DNA from: Methylobacterium sp. J-070
GTDB taxonomy: Bacteria; Pseudomonadota; Alphaproteobacteria; Rhizobiales; Beijerinckiaceae
Assembly (NCBI RefSeq): GCF_022829385.1
Contig: NZ_JAKSXX010000182.1
Coordinates: 1 to 64,000, forward strand
Direction: 5' to 3'
DNA: 64,000 bases
In this document: positions 7,526 through 16,710 of the stretch, piece by piece
How the letters are laid out: each line of letters begins with the position of its first letter
How positions within the stretch are numbered: position 1 is the stretch's first letter
Position numbers and translations under genes: made by a program
Notes under the pieces: model-generated
Database searches by the model: none
Told to the model about the DNA's origin: nothing
What the model saw: the letters and a program-made list of their open reading frames with translations, nothing else

Positions 7526-8776
7526 ATGCTTGACGATCAACGGCAGGTCTCCGTGACGGAGGCGCGCGCGCGGCCGGCCGATGGCGCGAGCGGCGGCGCG
7601 CTCGATCGTGACGTGCTGGATCTCGGCCGGGCCGCACCGGGCCGGGACGACGAGACCGCCCGGAAGCCGGACGCCGCGGCGGCGGATCCGGACCAGGATC
7701 AGGCCAAGCAGGGTGACGGGACCGAGGAGGCGGGCGACGCGCGCCGCCCCGGCATCCTCCGGCGCCATCCGTTCGCCTTCCTGTTCGGCGCCCTGGCGGT
7801 GGCCGCCCTCTGCGTCGGCATCTTCTTCTACTGGCTCCTGTACATGCATCCCTACGAAGGCACCGACGACGCCTTCGTGGACGCGCGCAGCATCTCGATC
7901 CAGCCGAAGGTCGGCGGCTACCTCGTCGCGGTGCCGGTCACCGACAACCAGCACGTCGAGGGCGGACAGGTGCTGTTCCAGATCGACCGGCGCGACTACG
8001 AGATCGCCCGCGAGCAGGCGCAGGCGCAGGTCCAGGCCGACGAGGCCGCGATCAAGAACATCGACGCGCAGATCCAGGCCCAGAACGCCAATATCGACGT
8101 GTCCAAGGCGCAGGTCGCCACCGCCGAGGCGGCTCTGAAATTCGCCCAGGAGGACGCGGCCCGCTACAAGGACCTCGCCGATCGCGGCTCGGGCTCGATC
8201 CAGCAGTCGCAATCCGCCACCTCCACGCTGCAGCAGCGGCAGGCGGCCCTCCAGAGCGCCAATGCCAGCGTGGTCGCCGCCCAGAAGCAGATCGGCTCGC
8301 TCCAGGCGCAGAGGGCCTCGACCGAGGCGCAGCTCGCCCGCGACAAGGCGCAGGTCGAGCAGGCCGAGCTGAACCTCGGCTACACGACGGTCCGGTCCGT
8401 GCAGGCCGGCCGCATCGTCCGGCTCAGCGGCGGGATCGGCCAGCTCGCCCAGGCGGGCCAGAGCCTGTCGATGTTCGTGCCCGACGACATCTGGGTCACG
8501 GCGAACTTCAAGGAGACGCAGATCAGCGACATGCGCCCGGGCCAGCCGGTCGCCATCGCGATCGACGCCTATCCGGACCGCAAGATCCGCGGCACGGTCG
8601 CCTCCGTCCAGCCGGGCTCGGGCACGGCCTTCAGCCTGCTGCCGGCCCAGAACGCCACCGGCAACTACGTGAAGGTGACGCAGCGCATCCCGGTGAAGAT
8701 CCTGGTCAAGGATTGGCCGACGGACGTCGCGATCGGCCCCGGCATGTCGGTCGTGCCCACCGTCACGGTGCGGTGA
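7526..8776 (+). CDS. emrA: EmrA-type HlyD family membrane fusion protein
   Basis: A 416-residue periplasmic adaptor. A Gly/Asp-rich cytoplasmic head precedes one membrane helix (HPFAFLFGALAVAALCVGIFFYW), then YEGTDDAFVDARSISIQPKVGG, the first lipoyl half-motif typical of EmrA. A long alpha-hairpin rich in Gln and Ala with coiled-coil character follows, then a beta-barrel (VTANFKETQISDMRPGQPV). With the next gene it should form an EmrAB-TolC-like tripartite drug efflux pump; no outer-membrane factor is nearby. ATG 7526 was chosen; its ribosome binding site is weak. It overlaps or nearly touches emrB. Confidence 0.9.
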   Translation: MLDDQRQVSVTEARARPADGASGGALDRDVLDLGRAAPGRDDETARKPDAAAADPDQDQAKQGDGTEEAGDARRPGILRRHPFAFLFGALAVAALCVGIFFYWLLYMHPYEGTDDAFVDARSISIQPKVGGYLVAVPVTDNQHVEGGQVLFQIDRRDYEIAREQAQAQVQADEAAIKNIDAQIQAQNANIDVSKAQVATAEAALKFAQEDAARYKDLADRGSGSIQQSQSATSTLQQRQAALQSANASVVAAQKQIGSLQAQRASTEAQLARDKAQVEQAELNLGYTTVRSVQAGRIVRLSGGIGQLAQAGQSLSMFVPDDIWVTANFKETQISDMRPGQPVAIAIDAYPDRKIRGTVASVQPGSGTAFSLLPAQNATGNYVKVTQRIPVKILVKDWPTDVAIGPGMSVVPTVTVR

Positions 8777-8781
8777 GCGCG

Positions 8782-10389
8782 ATGGCGGGTCGCGCGGGCG
8801 TGGCCGCGTCCGGGACGGCGCCCGGTGGCCACAACCCTTGGCTGATTGCCGGCGTGGTGGCGCTGGCGACCTTCATGGAGGTGCTCGACACCACCATCGC
8901 CAACGTGGCGCTGCGCTACATCTCGGGCGGCCTCGCGGTCGGGCCCGACGAGGCGGCCTGGGTCGTCACCAGCTACCTCGTCGCCAACGCGATCACGCTG
9001 ACGGCGTCGAGCTTCCTGGCCAAGCGTTACGGCCGCAAGGCCTTCTTCATGTGGTCGGTGGGGCTGTTCACCCTCTCGTCAATCCTGTGCGGCTTCGCCT
9101 GGAGCCTGGAATCCCTGCTGTTCTTCCGCGTGCTGCAGGGGCTCGGCGGCGGCGGCATGGCGCCGCTCGCGCAGTCGATCCTGGCGGATTCGTTCCCGCC
9201 GGCGAAGCGCGGCCAGGCCTTCGCGCTCTACGGGGTCGCCATCGTGGTCGCGCCCGTGATCGGCCCGACGCTCGGCGGCTGGCTCTCCGACAACGCCTCC
9301 TGGCACTGGTGCTTCCTGATCAACGGCCCGGTCGGCCTCATCGCGCTCGGTCTGATGTCCTGGCTGATCGAGGACAGCGAGGCGGCCAAGAAGGAGCGGC
9401 GCGCCCTCGTGCGCAAGGGCATCCGCTTCGACATCGTCGGCTTCCTGCTGGTCGCCCTGTTCCTCGGCTCCCTGGAGGTGATCCTCGACGAGGGCCAGCG
9501 GAAGGACTGGTTCGGAACCTCGACGCTGATGAACGTCTCGGGGGTGCTGATGATCGTCTCGTTCATCGCCATGATCCCGTGGCTCCTGAACAAGGAGAAC
9601 CCGGCCGTCGATCTGCGGCTCATCGGCAACCGCCAGTTCGGCTCCTGCTTCGTGGTGATGATGTTCACCGGCGCGATCCTGATCTCGACCACGCAGTTCA
9701 TCCCGCAGATCACGCAGGAATATTACGGCTACACCGCCACGCTGTCGGGTCTCGTGCTGGGGCCGGGCGGCATCGTCACGGTGGTGATGATGTTCCTCAC
9801 CGGGCGCGCCTCGGCCTACATCCAGCCGAAATGGCTGATCGCCACCGGGATGACCATCGTGGCGCTCGGCATGTACGACCTGACCCGGCTCGACGGCACC
9901 ACGACGTTCTCGTTCTTCGCGTGGTCGCGGGTCTATATCGGCATCGGCCTGCCGATGGTGTTCCTGTCGATCACCTCGGCCTCCTACGAGGGGATCCGCA
10001 AGGACCAGACCGATCAGGCCTCGGCGCTGATCAACGTCGCCCGCAATGTCGGCGGATCGATGGGCGTGTCGCTCGCCCAGAACATGCTGGCGTACCGCAG
10101 CCAGTTCCACCAGAGCCGGCTCGTCGAGAGCGTCAACCCGGCCGCGCCCGCCTATCAGGAGACCATGCGGCAGGCGACGCAGTACTTCTCCGAGCACGGC
10201 TACGCCGGCGTCGAGGCCCAGAACCAGGCAACCGCGTGGCTCGGCAGCGTGCTGAGCACGCAGGTGGCCTACTGGGCCTATATCGACGTGTTCTGGGTCC
10301 TCGGACTCGTCGCCGCCTGCGCAGTGCCGATCGCCCTCAGCCTGAAGAGCGTCAAGCTCGGCGGCGGGGCGCCGGCGGGCGGCCATTGA
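8782..10389 (+). CDS. emrB: EmrB-type DHA2 family MFS drug transporter
   Basis: A 535-residue, 14-helix major facilitator of the DHA2 family. It opens with LATFMEVLDTTIANVALRYI (motif D1-like), has RYGRKAFFMWS (motif A) and, after RVLQGLGGGGMAPL, the antiporter motif (GVAIVVAPVIGPTLGGWL, motif C). It should export hydrophobic drugs against protons together with EmrA. ATG 8782 is used; an in-frame GTG at 8773 would overlap the emrA stop by 4 bases and is an equally plausible coupled start. Confidence 0.92.
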   Translation: MAGRAGVAASGTAPGGHNPWLIAGVVALATFMEVLDTTIANVALRYISGGLAVGPDEAAWVVTSYLVANAITLTASSFLAKRYGRKAFFMWSVGLFTLSSILCGFAWSLESLLFFRVLQGLGGGGMAPLAQSILADSFPPAKRGQAFALYGVAIVVAPVIGPTLGGWLSDNASWHWCFLINGPVGLIALGLMSWLIEDSEAAKKERRALVRKGIRFDIVGFLLVALFLGSLEVILDEGQRKDWFGTSTLMNVSGVLMIVSFIAMIPWLLNKENPAVDLRLIGNRQFGSCFVVMMFTGAILISTTQFIPQITQEYYGYTATLSGLVLGPGGIVTVVMMFLTGRASAYIQPKWLIATGMTIVALGMYDLTRLDGTTTFSFFAWSRVYIGIGLPMVFLSITSASYEGIRKDQTDQASALINVARNVGGSMGVSLAQNMLAYRSQFHQSRLVESVNPAAPAYQETMRQATQYFSEHGYAGVEAQNQATAWLGSVLSTQVAYWAYIDVFWVLGLVAACAVPIALSLKSVKLGGGAPAGGH

Positions 10390-10414
10390 GCCGGCCGCGC
10401 CCGCGTCCGGGCGA

Positions 10415-11698
10415 TCAGACCCCGTCCGGCGGCAGCGCCTCGGTCACCTCGATGCGGCGCCCGCCGCCCGCCGGCGCCGTCTCCCCGGTGGCGATTTCGG
10501 TCTGGGCCGGCGCCTTGTCGAGGGCTTCGGCCACGGCCGCGACCCCCTGGTAGCGGGTCAGGCGCCGGTCGATCATGCCGTCGAGCCGCCCGTGCAGCTC
10601 CGCGACCGTCAGGCTGCGGCGCTTGCCGCCGGCCTTCTCGGTGAACAGGCTCCGGTTGGCCCGGGCGGCGCTGCGGAACTCGCGGACCGCCGCCTCGTCG
10701 GGCTTCTCGGAGGAGAGCGACAGGAACCGCCCGGCGCTGGCGGTGCCGAGGAAATGCGCGAGGTAGAGCTCGGTCGTGGTGAGCGCGCGGCCGACCCGGG
10801 CCTCGATCCGCTCGCGGTCCCGCTTGATCAGTTCGGCCGCCATGAGCGCCGCCACGCGCGGGTCGTTGCGCAGGCCGAGAACCCGGGCCCGCATCCCGGC
10901 GGCGACGGAGATCGCGGCACCCCGGCCCTTCACGGCGGCGGCCTCCTCGGCGAGCCCGTAGCGGGCGCCGTAGTCGCGGATCATCTCCAGCCACGTGCGG
11001 GCGACGAACTGGAACAGGCCCTGCGCCGAGGAGGTCGCGGCCTTGGCGTCCGTGTCGAAGCTCGATTCCTTGTCGGCCAGCGCCATCATGTAGACGGGGT
11101 CGACGCCGGCCTCGTCGGAGGCCTTCACGATCGTATCCACCACCTTGCGCGGCACGCTGCGCTCGCCGAACCGGATCGCGGCTTCGCCCTGCGCTTCCGT
11201 CACCCGCGGCAGGGCCGCGAGGTCGTCCTGGATCAGCGCGGTCGTGGCCGGCTCCTGCTCCGGCACCGGTAGGCCGTTCCAGTCGGACAGGGTCTCGGCC
11301 GGCATGTCCTGCGACGGATCCGGGTCGAGCGTCGTGCGCAGCGACAGGTCCTGGGCGGACGTCTCGACGGCGGGCGCCCCGGCGGCGAGCCCCTGGGCGG
11401 CGCGCGGGCTGGTATCGACCCGGTCGTGGGCCTGCGCGGCGGGCGCGAAATAGGCGGGCGCGAAGGCCGCCTGGGGCAGGCCGAAGCCTGCGACGAGGCC
11501 CAGCGCCAGCGTTCCGGCGAGGCGCCGGATCCCGCTCCGGTCCGTGCGGCGCCGTGACCGGCGCCCTGTCGCGCGTCGGGTCCTGTCTCCCTGCCGCGGC
11601 AGCCATGCCACGGCCTCATCCTCGATATGGCCCGCGTTCGGCGCGAGTCGGCTCACGTCGTCGGCGCAACGCGCCGGCTCCGGGAAAACCCCCATCAT
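10415..11698 (-). CDS. Secreted lytic transglycosylase-like (SLT) protein
   Basis: A 427-residue protein. Around 55 Arg-rich residues precede a hydrophobic segment (GTLALGLVAGFGLPQAAFAP), either an unusually long signal peptide or a signal anchor; a later start would shorten it. After a low-complexity linker comes an SLT-like domain: PVYMMALADKESSFDTDAKA with the likely catalytic Glu, then SSAQGLFQFVARTWLEM. Such enzymes cleave the glycan strand, leaving 1,6-anhydroMurNAc. The C-terminal half (RSLTVAELHGRLDGMIDRRL) is not assigned. It is convergent with emrB and divergent from the inositol synthase gene. Confidence 0.75.
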   Translation of the reverse strand: MMGVFPEPARCADDVSRLAPNAGHIEDEAVAWLPRQGDRTRRATGRRSRRRTDRSGIRRLAGTLALGLVAGFGLPQAAFAPAYFAPAAQAHDRVDTSPRAAQGLAAGAPAVETSAQDLSLRTTLDPDPSQDMPAETLSDWNGLPVPEQEPATTALIQDDLAALPRVTEAQGEAAIRFGERSVPRKVVDTIVKASDEAGVDPVYMMALADKESSFDTDAKAATSSAQGLFQFVARTWLEMIRDYGARYGLAEEAAAVKGRGAAISVAAGMRARVLGLRNDPRVAALMAAELIKRDRERIEARVGRALTTTELYLAHFLGTASAGRFLSLSSEKPDEAAVREFRSAARANRSLFTEKAGGKRRSLTVAELHGRLDGMIDRRLTRYQGVAAVAEALDKAPAQTEIATGETAPAGGGRRIEVTEALPPDGV

Positions 11699-12016
11699 TG
11701 GTCCTTTTCAGAGTGTCCCTTGTACCGGCCCGGCGTCTGGCGGCCGGGTTCCTTGAAGCGGCGGCCCTATCGGCGCCGGCCGTGACCAGAATGGGACGAC
11801 CCCGTGATTCAAGCGTGGCACGGTCAAGGAAAGGTTAACCCTGCCGCGCAGGGCCGCGTTGACGCCGCGAAGCGGCCGCGCTCCGGGACGCGGAGGCGCA
11901 ATGATGTCGCATTTGGCTTGGAACGCCGCACCGCCGAGCCAGTTAGGTACGGCCCGGGGGGCAGACCTTTCCAGCCCGCGACGCGATCCGCGTCCCCATA
12001 AGGACAGAATTTTCCG
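11699..12016 (+). other. Divergent intergenic region before ino1
   Basis: 318 bases between the lytic transglycosylase and inositol-phosphate synthase genes hold no convincing ORF. The part nearest the synthase carries a candidate sigma-EcfG promoter at 11920-11944. I see no clear promoter for the minus-strand gene. Confidence 0.5.
11920..11944 (+). promoter_or_regulatory. Candidate sigma-EcfG promoter before ino1 (GGAAC-N16-AGTT)
   Basis: GGAAC at 11920-11924 and AGTT at 11941-11944 have the exact 16-base spacing of the general stress promoter, with one deviation (A for C) at the first -10 base. The inositol-phosphate synthase ATG lies 72 bases downstream. It would place the first gene of the inositol/YcaO cluster under stress control. 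Confidence 0.45.
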
Positions 12017-13207
12017 ATGAGCATGCAGACCGGTCGCCGCGTCGGCGTCGCGTTCGTTGGCATGGGTGGCGCCGTCGCCACCACCGCCATCGCCGGCATC
12101 GAGATGATCAAATCCGGATCGAACCGACTCGACGGGCTGCCCCTCGCCGGCCTCTCCGTGGCCGGCATGGCGGACTACAAGGATCTCGTGTTCGGCGGCT
12201 GGGATCTGAACGGCGACGACCTGGCGGCGGCCGCGGGCGGCCACGGCGTGCTCTCGAAGGACGACATCGAGAGCGGCGCCCGGGCCCTGAAGGGCATCAC
12301 CCCCTGGCCGGCGGTGGGCAGCGCCAAGTTCTGCAAGAACATCGACGGCCAGAACCGCATCGTCGCCAAGGACCACCGCGAGGCGGTCTCGGTGATCGCC
12401 AACGATCTGCGGCGCTTCCAGAAGGAGAGCAACCTCGACGATGTCGTGGTGGTGAACGTCGCCTCGACCGAGCGCTGGCCCGACCTCAACGACCCGACCC
12501 TGAACTCCACGGCCGCCTTCGAGAAGGGCCTGGATTCGAGCGACGAGGCGATCTCGCCCGCGATGCTCTACGCCTACGCGGCGATCAAGAGCGGCATCCC
12601 GTACGCCAACTTCACGCCCAGCGTGGCAGCCGACGTGCCCGCGCTCCTCGACCTCGCCAAGGAGCTGAACGTCCCGGTCGCCGGCAAGGACGGCAAGACC
12701 GGCCAGACCATGATGAAGACCGTGCTGGCTCCGGCCTTCAAGGCGCGGGCGCTGCACGTCGATGGCTGGTTCTCGACCAACATCCTGGGTAACCGCGACG
12801 GCCTGGCCCTGAACGACCCGAACTCGCTTCAGTCGAAGCTCAACACCAAGGGCACGGTGCTGGATTCGATCCTCGGCTACCCGGTCGAGGACCACCTCGT
12901 GCACATCCACTATTACCGCCCGCGCGGCGACGACAAGGAAGCCTGGGACAACATCGACGTCACCGGCTTCATGGGCCAGCGCATGCAGGTGAAGGTGAAC
13001 TTCCTCTGCAAGGACTCGATCCTGGCCGCGCCGCTGGTCATCGAGATCGCCCGGGTGCTCGACCTCGCCAGCAAGCGCGGCGACGGCGGCGTGCAGGAGC
13101 AGCTCTCCACCTTCTTCAAGGCCCCGATGGTCAAGAACGGCCATGGGCCGGAGCACGCCTTCGGCAAGCAGGAGCAGATGCTGCGCGATTGGCTGGGCGT
13201 TCATTGA
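12017..13207 (+). CDS. ino1: Myo-inositol-3-phosphate (1L-myo-inositol-1-phosphate) synthase
   Basis: A 396-residue NAD-dependent synthase that converts glucose 6-phosphate to 1L-myo-inositol 1-phosphate. It has the N-terminal nucleotide-binding VAFVGMGGAVATTAIAGIE, the middle NVASTERWPDL, the active-site GKDGKTGQTMMKTVLAPAF and downstream NILGNRDG and KGTVLDSILGYP blocks. The length and order match the bacterial/archaeal short form. It is the first gene of a plus-strand run that includes oxidoreductase, isomerase, glycosyltransferase and deacetylase genes suited to using inositol. A candidate stress promoter precedes it. Confidence 0.93.
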   Translation: MSMQTGRRVGVAFVGMGGAVATTAIAGIEMIKSGSNRLDGLPLAGLSVAGMADYKDLVFGGWDLNGDDLAAAAGGHGVLSKDDIESGARALKGITPWPAVGSAKFCKNIDGQNRIVAKDHREAVSVIANDLRRFQKESNLDDVVVVNVASTERWPDLNDPTLNSTAAFEKGLDSSDEAISPAMLYAYAAIKSGIPYANFTPSVAADVPALLDLAKELNVPVAGKDGKTGQTMMKTVLAPAFKARALHVDGWFSTNILGNRDGLALNDPNSLQSKLNTKGTVLDSILGYPVEDHLVHIHYYRPRGDDKEAWDNIDVTGFMGQRMQVKVNFLCKDSILAAPLVIEIARVLDLASKRGDGGVQEQLSTFFKAPMVKNGHGPEHAFGKQEQMLRDWLGVH

Positions 13208-13233
13208 TGCCCTGACGACGGGGTGCGACAGGC

Positions 13234-13257
13234 CCCCTCTCCCGGGCGGGAGAGGGG
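13234..13257. repeat. Hairpin between ino1 and the HD-like gene
   Basis: A perfect 10-bp stem (CCCCTCTCCC with GGGAGAGGGG) and a 4-base loop, with no T-tract. The same CCCTCTCCC/GGGAGAGGG wording recurs at 61540-61725, so it is probably a dispersed GC-rich repeat; it could also lower read-through into the downstream genes. Confidence 0.55.
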
Positions 13258-13335
13258 ACTCGCGCACCTCGCGTCGATGGGCGAGTCCGTCCAAGCTGCC
13301 TGCGAGGGCGTACACGCCTCATCCCGAAAGAGACG

Positions 13336-14265
13336 ATGCCAAGCGAGACCCCCCCATCTCAATCCGGCGCCGCGGCGCCGGAGGCGTTGCGCGACCTCAT
13401 GGTCGAGATGAACGACCTCAAGCGCGTCCGCTCGGCCGGCCGTGCCGGGTCGATCGCCGAGCGGCTGTTCGCGCAAGGGTGGGGGCTCCTCACCGGCGGG
13501 ACCCCACCAGAGGATGTCGCCCTCGACGTCACCGCGACGACGCTGGCGGCGACGCGGCTCTGCGACCTCGACGCCGCCTTTTTGACCGCGGCCGGCCTCT
13601 CGGACGAAGCGGCGTCCGCCGTGCTGATCGCCGGCTTCGACGCCGTGACCGGGGACCTCGACCCGGATCTCCGCAGCCGCCTCCGCGCCCGCCTCGCCCC
13701 ACGCCCGGCGGGTCGGCCTGGTTCCCTCCCGGGCTTCGTCGGCGCCCTCGCCCAACAGCCGCGGGCCGGAGTGACCTGTCCCGGCCGCGCCCGCATCCTG
13801 CTGGAGCCGCCGGAGAACCACGCCGAGCATTGCCTGATCGTGGCGGCCTACGGCGTCTGCCTCAGCCCGTTCTACCGGGCGGATCCCGGCACCGTGTTCC
13901 TGGCGGCGATGGCGCATCACCTCCACAACGCCGCGATGCCGGATGCCGGCTTCACCGGCGAGATGCTGCTGGGCGACCATCTGGGCCCGATCATGGCTGC
14001 GACCACCGCCTGGGCGCTGGCCGAACTCGCCGAGCCCCTGCGCGGCCAGGTCGAGCGCGCCCGCGCGATCCTGCCCGACGACGCCACCGCGGAGGGCCGC
14101 GCCTTCCACGCGGCGGATTGCATCGACCGGGTCCTGCAGATCGCCCAGCACCTGCGCGGGGCCTCGACCACGATGGGCGTGGTGCTCGACGAGTGGGAAC
14201 TGGTCCATGCCGGCCCGGTCAAGGGTTTCCACGATCGTGTCCTCGCCGACATGCGCATCCCTTGA
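13336..14265 (+). CDS. HD-domain-like protein of the inositol/YcaO cluster
   Basis: A 309-residue protein, not assigned to a named family. The C-terminal half resembles an HD phosphohydrolase: NHAEH (His162, His165), then AAMAHHLHNA (His194, His195, His197) where HD enzymes have the HD pair, and a late AADCID (Asp261, Asp264) at the position of the last metal ligand. The canonical Asp of HD is replaced (HHLHN), so metal binding or catalysis may differ. The first 130 residues are helical and unassigned. In this context it might remove the phosphate from inositol phosphate; that is inference only. Confidence 0.6.
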   Translation: MPSETPPSQSGAAAPEALRDLMVEMNDLKRVRSAGRAGSIAERLFAQGWGLLTGGTPPEDVALDVTATTLAATRLCDLDAAFLTAAGLSDEAASAVLIAGFDAVTGDLDPDLRSRLRARLAPRPAGRPGSLPGFVGALAQQPRAGVTCPGRARILLEPPENHAEHCLIVAAYGVCLSPFYRADPGTVFLAAMAHHLHNAAMPDAGFTGEMLLGDHLGPIMAATTAWALAELAEPLRGQVERARAILPDDATAEGRAFHAADCIDRVLQIAQHLRGASTTMGVVLDEWELVHAGPVKGFHDRVLADMRIP

Positions 14266-14309
14266 TCGCCGAAGCCGGTCGCCCATCTGCCGGGGCGGTC
14301 CCGAGAGCC

Positions 14310-15491
14310 ATGATCCCGTTCGAACTCAGATCGCCGGACACCGGCAACCCGCTGAAGGCCGACGGCCAGCACGCCCTGCGCGACGCCGGCACCGGCGCGC
14401 GCTGGCCCGTGATCGACGGAATCCCGTACCTGCGGGTCCACCGCGAGGCCCTGGTCGAGCGGGTGCTGGCCCATCTCGACGCCGGCGAGCCCGACGAGGC
14501 GCTGGCCGCCCTGCTGGTCGATCAGGACGATTGGTGGAACGGGCCGCCCGCCGATCCCGCCGGGATTATCCGGCTGATCAAGGAGCGCCGCACCGCGACC
14601 CTGCGCGATGCCGTGGCGCTCCTGGGGTGGGGCCGCGTCGGCGACTATTTCCTGCACCGGTGGAGCGACCCGACCTTCCTCGCCGGCCTGTCGCTGCTGG
14701 AGGCGCACTGGAACGAGCCGATCTGCGTCTTCGAGTTCGCCTGCGGCATCGGCCACTACCTGCGGGAGCTGCAGCGCCGCGGCTGCAAGGTCGCGGGGGC
14801 CGACGTGGTCTTCGCCAAGCTCTGGGTCGCCCGCCACTGGGTCGTGGCCGAGACGGCGCAGCTGGTCTGTTTCGACGCCGGCTCGCCGCATTGGCCGATC
14901 CCGGGGGCGCCGGTCGACCTCGTCGTCTGCAACGACGCCTTCTACTTCCTCGACGACAAGGCGGCCCTGCTGGAAGCCCTCCGCCAGAACGCCGGAGACG
15001 ACGGCTGGCTGGCGCTGAGCCACATCCACAACCGCGACTGCCCCGGCTTCTCCGCCGGGCGGGCGGTGACGGCCGAGGAGATCGCCGAGCTGTTTCCCGA
15101 CGCCCTGGTCTACGACGACGCGGAGCTGACCCGGGCGCTCGTCGCGGTGCGGGCGCCGAGCCCCCAGGAGCCCGCCGCCCTGCGGAGCTGCGAGGCCTTC
15201 TCGGTTGTGTGCGGCCCCGGCATGCGCCCGGCGCCCCGTGCCCTGGTCGACGGCCTGACCCTGCCGAAGCCCGGGACCGTCCTGCGGCTCAACCCGCTTT
15301 ATGCACCTACGGGCGACGGCTACGTCGTCCGCTGGCCCTCGGAGCGCTACGAGGCGGAATACGCCCTCCGCGCAACCTACCCGCTGCACTCCCCGGGCCC
15401 CGAGCACCTGACCTTCGACGGAAGCCTCGACGCGCCCGAGACACAGCGCGTCCGCGTGCGCGAGTTCGTCGATCTCCCGGAGCGTTGGTGA
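14310..15491 (+). CDS. SAM-dependent methyltransferase with Trm112-like N-terminus
   Basis: A 393-residue class I methyltransferase. Residues 1-45 resemble a Trm112/UPF0434 fold (FELRSPDTGNPLK, then GARWPVIDGIPYLR) but lack the zinc cysteines. The Rossmann domain starts at VFEFACGIGHYLRELQRRG (SAM motif I), with VDLVVCNDAFYFLDD as the motif IV region. About 130 C-terminal residues are unassigned and may be a beta-rich acceptor domain. The stop overlaps the next ATG by one base, so it is translationally coupled to the oxidoreductase. The acceptor is unknown. Confidence 0.8.
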   Translation: MIPFELRSPDTGNPLKADGQHALRDAGTGARWPVIDGIPYLRVHREALVERVLAHLDAGEPDEALAALLVDQDDWWNGPPADPAGIIRLIKERRTATLRDAVALLGWGRVGDYFLHRWSDPTFLAGLSLLEAHWNEPICVFEFACGIGHYLRELQRRGCKVAGADVVFAKLWVARHWVVAETAQLVCFDAGSPHWPIPGAPVDLVVCNDAFYFLDDKAALLEALRQNAGDDGWLALSHIHNRDCPGFSAGRAVTAEEIAELFPDALVYDDAELTRALVAVRAPSPQEPAALRSCEAFSVVCGPGMRPAPRALVDGLTLPKPGTVLRLNPLYAPTGDGYVVRWPSERYEAEYALRATYPLHSPGPEHLTFDGSLDAPETQRVRVREFVDLPERW

Positions 15492-16486
15492 TGGACGCGG
15501 TCGGCTGGGGCATCGTCGGCTACGGCTGGGTCGCCCGCGACTACATGGAGCCCGGCATCCGCGCCGCCGGCCACCGGCTGGTGGCGGTCTGCGATCCCGA
15601 TCCGGACAGCCGCGAAGCGGCCGAGCGCGCCGGCGCCCGCGGCCATGCCGACCTCGCCGGCCTCCTTGCGGAGCCCGAGGTCGAGGCGGTCTACGTCGCG
15701 ACGCCGAACCATCTCCACCGCGGCGCCGTCGAGGCGCTGGCCGCCGCCGGCAAGGCGGTGCTCTGCGAGAAGCCCATGGCGGCGACGCTCAGGGACGCCG
15801 AGGCGATGGCGCGGGCGGTGGAGGCCGGTCGCATCTTCTACGGGACGGCCTTCGATCAGCGGCACCACCCGGCGCACCGGGCGATCCGCGCCCAGGTCGA
15901 GGCCGGACGGCTCGGGACCGTGACGGCCGTGCGCATCGTCTACGCCTGCTGGCTCGGGCGCGACTGGTCGGAGGCCGGCCAGCCGAACTGGCGGATCGAC
16001 GCCGCCCAGGCGGGTGGCGGCGCGCTGATGGACCTCGCCCCGCACGGGCTCGACCTCGTGGATTTCCTGGTGGGCGAGCCGATCACCACCATCGCGGCCC
16101 TGACCCAGAGCCGCGCGCAGGACTACGCGGTCGACGACGGCGCGCTGCTGATCGGCCGCACCGGCGGCGGTGCGCTGGCGAGCCTGCACGTCGCCTACAA
16201 TTGCCCCGACGCGCTGCCCCGCCGCCGCCTCGAAGTCACCGGCACGAAGGGCATGCTGGTGGCCGAGAACACGATGGGCCAGACGGCGGGCGGCTCCCTG
16301 CTGTTCATCGACGGCGCCGGCGGCCGCGCGGAGCCGCTCGCCTTCGACGCCGACGGCTCGCCTTTCACCGAGCAGGTGCGCGCCTTCGGCTCGGCCCTGC
16401 GCCGGCCCGAGGAGCGGCCGGCGTGGTCGGCATCCCGCGACCTTCACACCATGCGGCTCGTCGCCCGTGCCTACGGGCAGGGATAG
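15491..16486 (+). CDS. Gfo/Idh/MocA family NAD(P)-dependent oxidoreductase
   Basis: A 331-residue dehydrogenase with an N-terminal Rossmann fold (GIVGYGWVARDYMEPG, then VAVCDPD), VYVATPNHLHRGAVEA, the family signature CEKPM and a C-terminal alpha/beta domain with GGGALMDLAPHGLDLVDF carrying the likely catalytic His. Members oxidise sugars, inositol or glycosides at a secondary alcohol. Next to inositol-phosphate synthase it may oxidise inositol to an inosose, or a glycoside intermediate. It starts inside the stop of the methyltransferase gene. Confidence 0.88.
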   Translation: MDAVGWGIVGYGWVARDYMEPGIRAAGHRLVAVCDPDPDSREAAERAGARGHADLAGLLAEPEVEAVYVATPNHLHRGAVEALAAAGKAVLCEKPMAATLRDAEAMARAVEAGRIFYGTAFDQRHHPAHRAIRAQVEAGRLGTVTAVRIVYACWLGRDWSEAGQPNWRIDAAQAGGGALMDLAPHGLDLVDFLVGEPITTIAALTQSRAQDYAVDDGALLIGRTGGGALASLHVAYNCPDALPRRRLEVTGTKGMLVAENTMGQTAGGSLLFIDGAGGRAEPLAFDADGSPFTEQVRAFGSALRRPEERPAWSASRDLHTMRLVARAYGQG

Positions 16487-16534
16487 CCGACAGGACAGGA
16501 CACCATTCACGGAACCAGACCCCGGTATCTCCAC

Positions 16535-16660
16535 CCGCACCCTCATCCCGAGGCGCCGGAGCGTAGCGGAGGCCTCGAAGGAGGGCTCCAGGGATCGCGG
16601 CGCTTTCCGGATGATGCCTCCGCCGAGACCCGCTGGCGCGGTCACCTCAGGCGGAGGCGG
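16535..16660. repeat. Dispersed GC-rich intergenic repeat
   Basis: The 224-base gap before the YcaO gene contains CCTCATCCCGAGGCGCCGGAG, GCGGAGGCCTCGAAGGAGGG and a final CCTCAGGCGGAGGC element. This wording is typical of abundant noncoding repeats in Methylobacterium and relatives. It interrupts the otherwise tightly spaced cluster and may divide it into two transcripts. The identification rests on memory of such repeats and no genome comparison was possible. Confidence 0.5.
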
Positions 16661-16710
16661 CTTGATGGGATGGTGTGCGGCGCAGGGTTCGAGGCAGACG
16701 GGAACACGAC

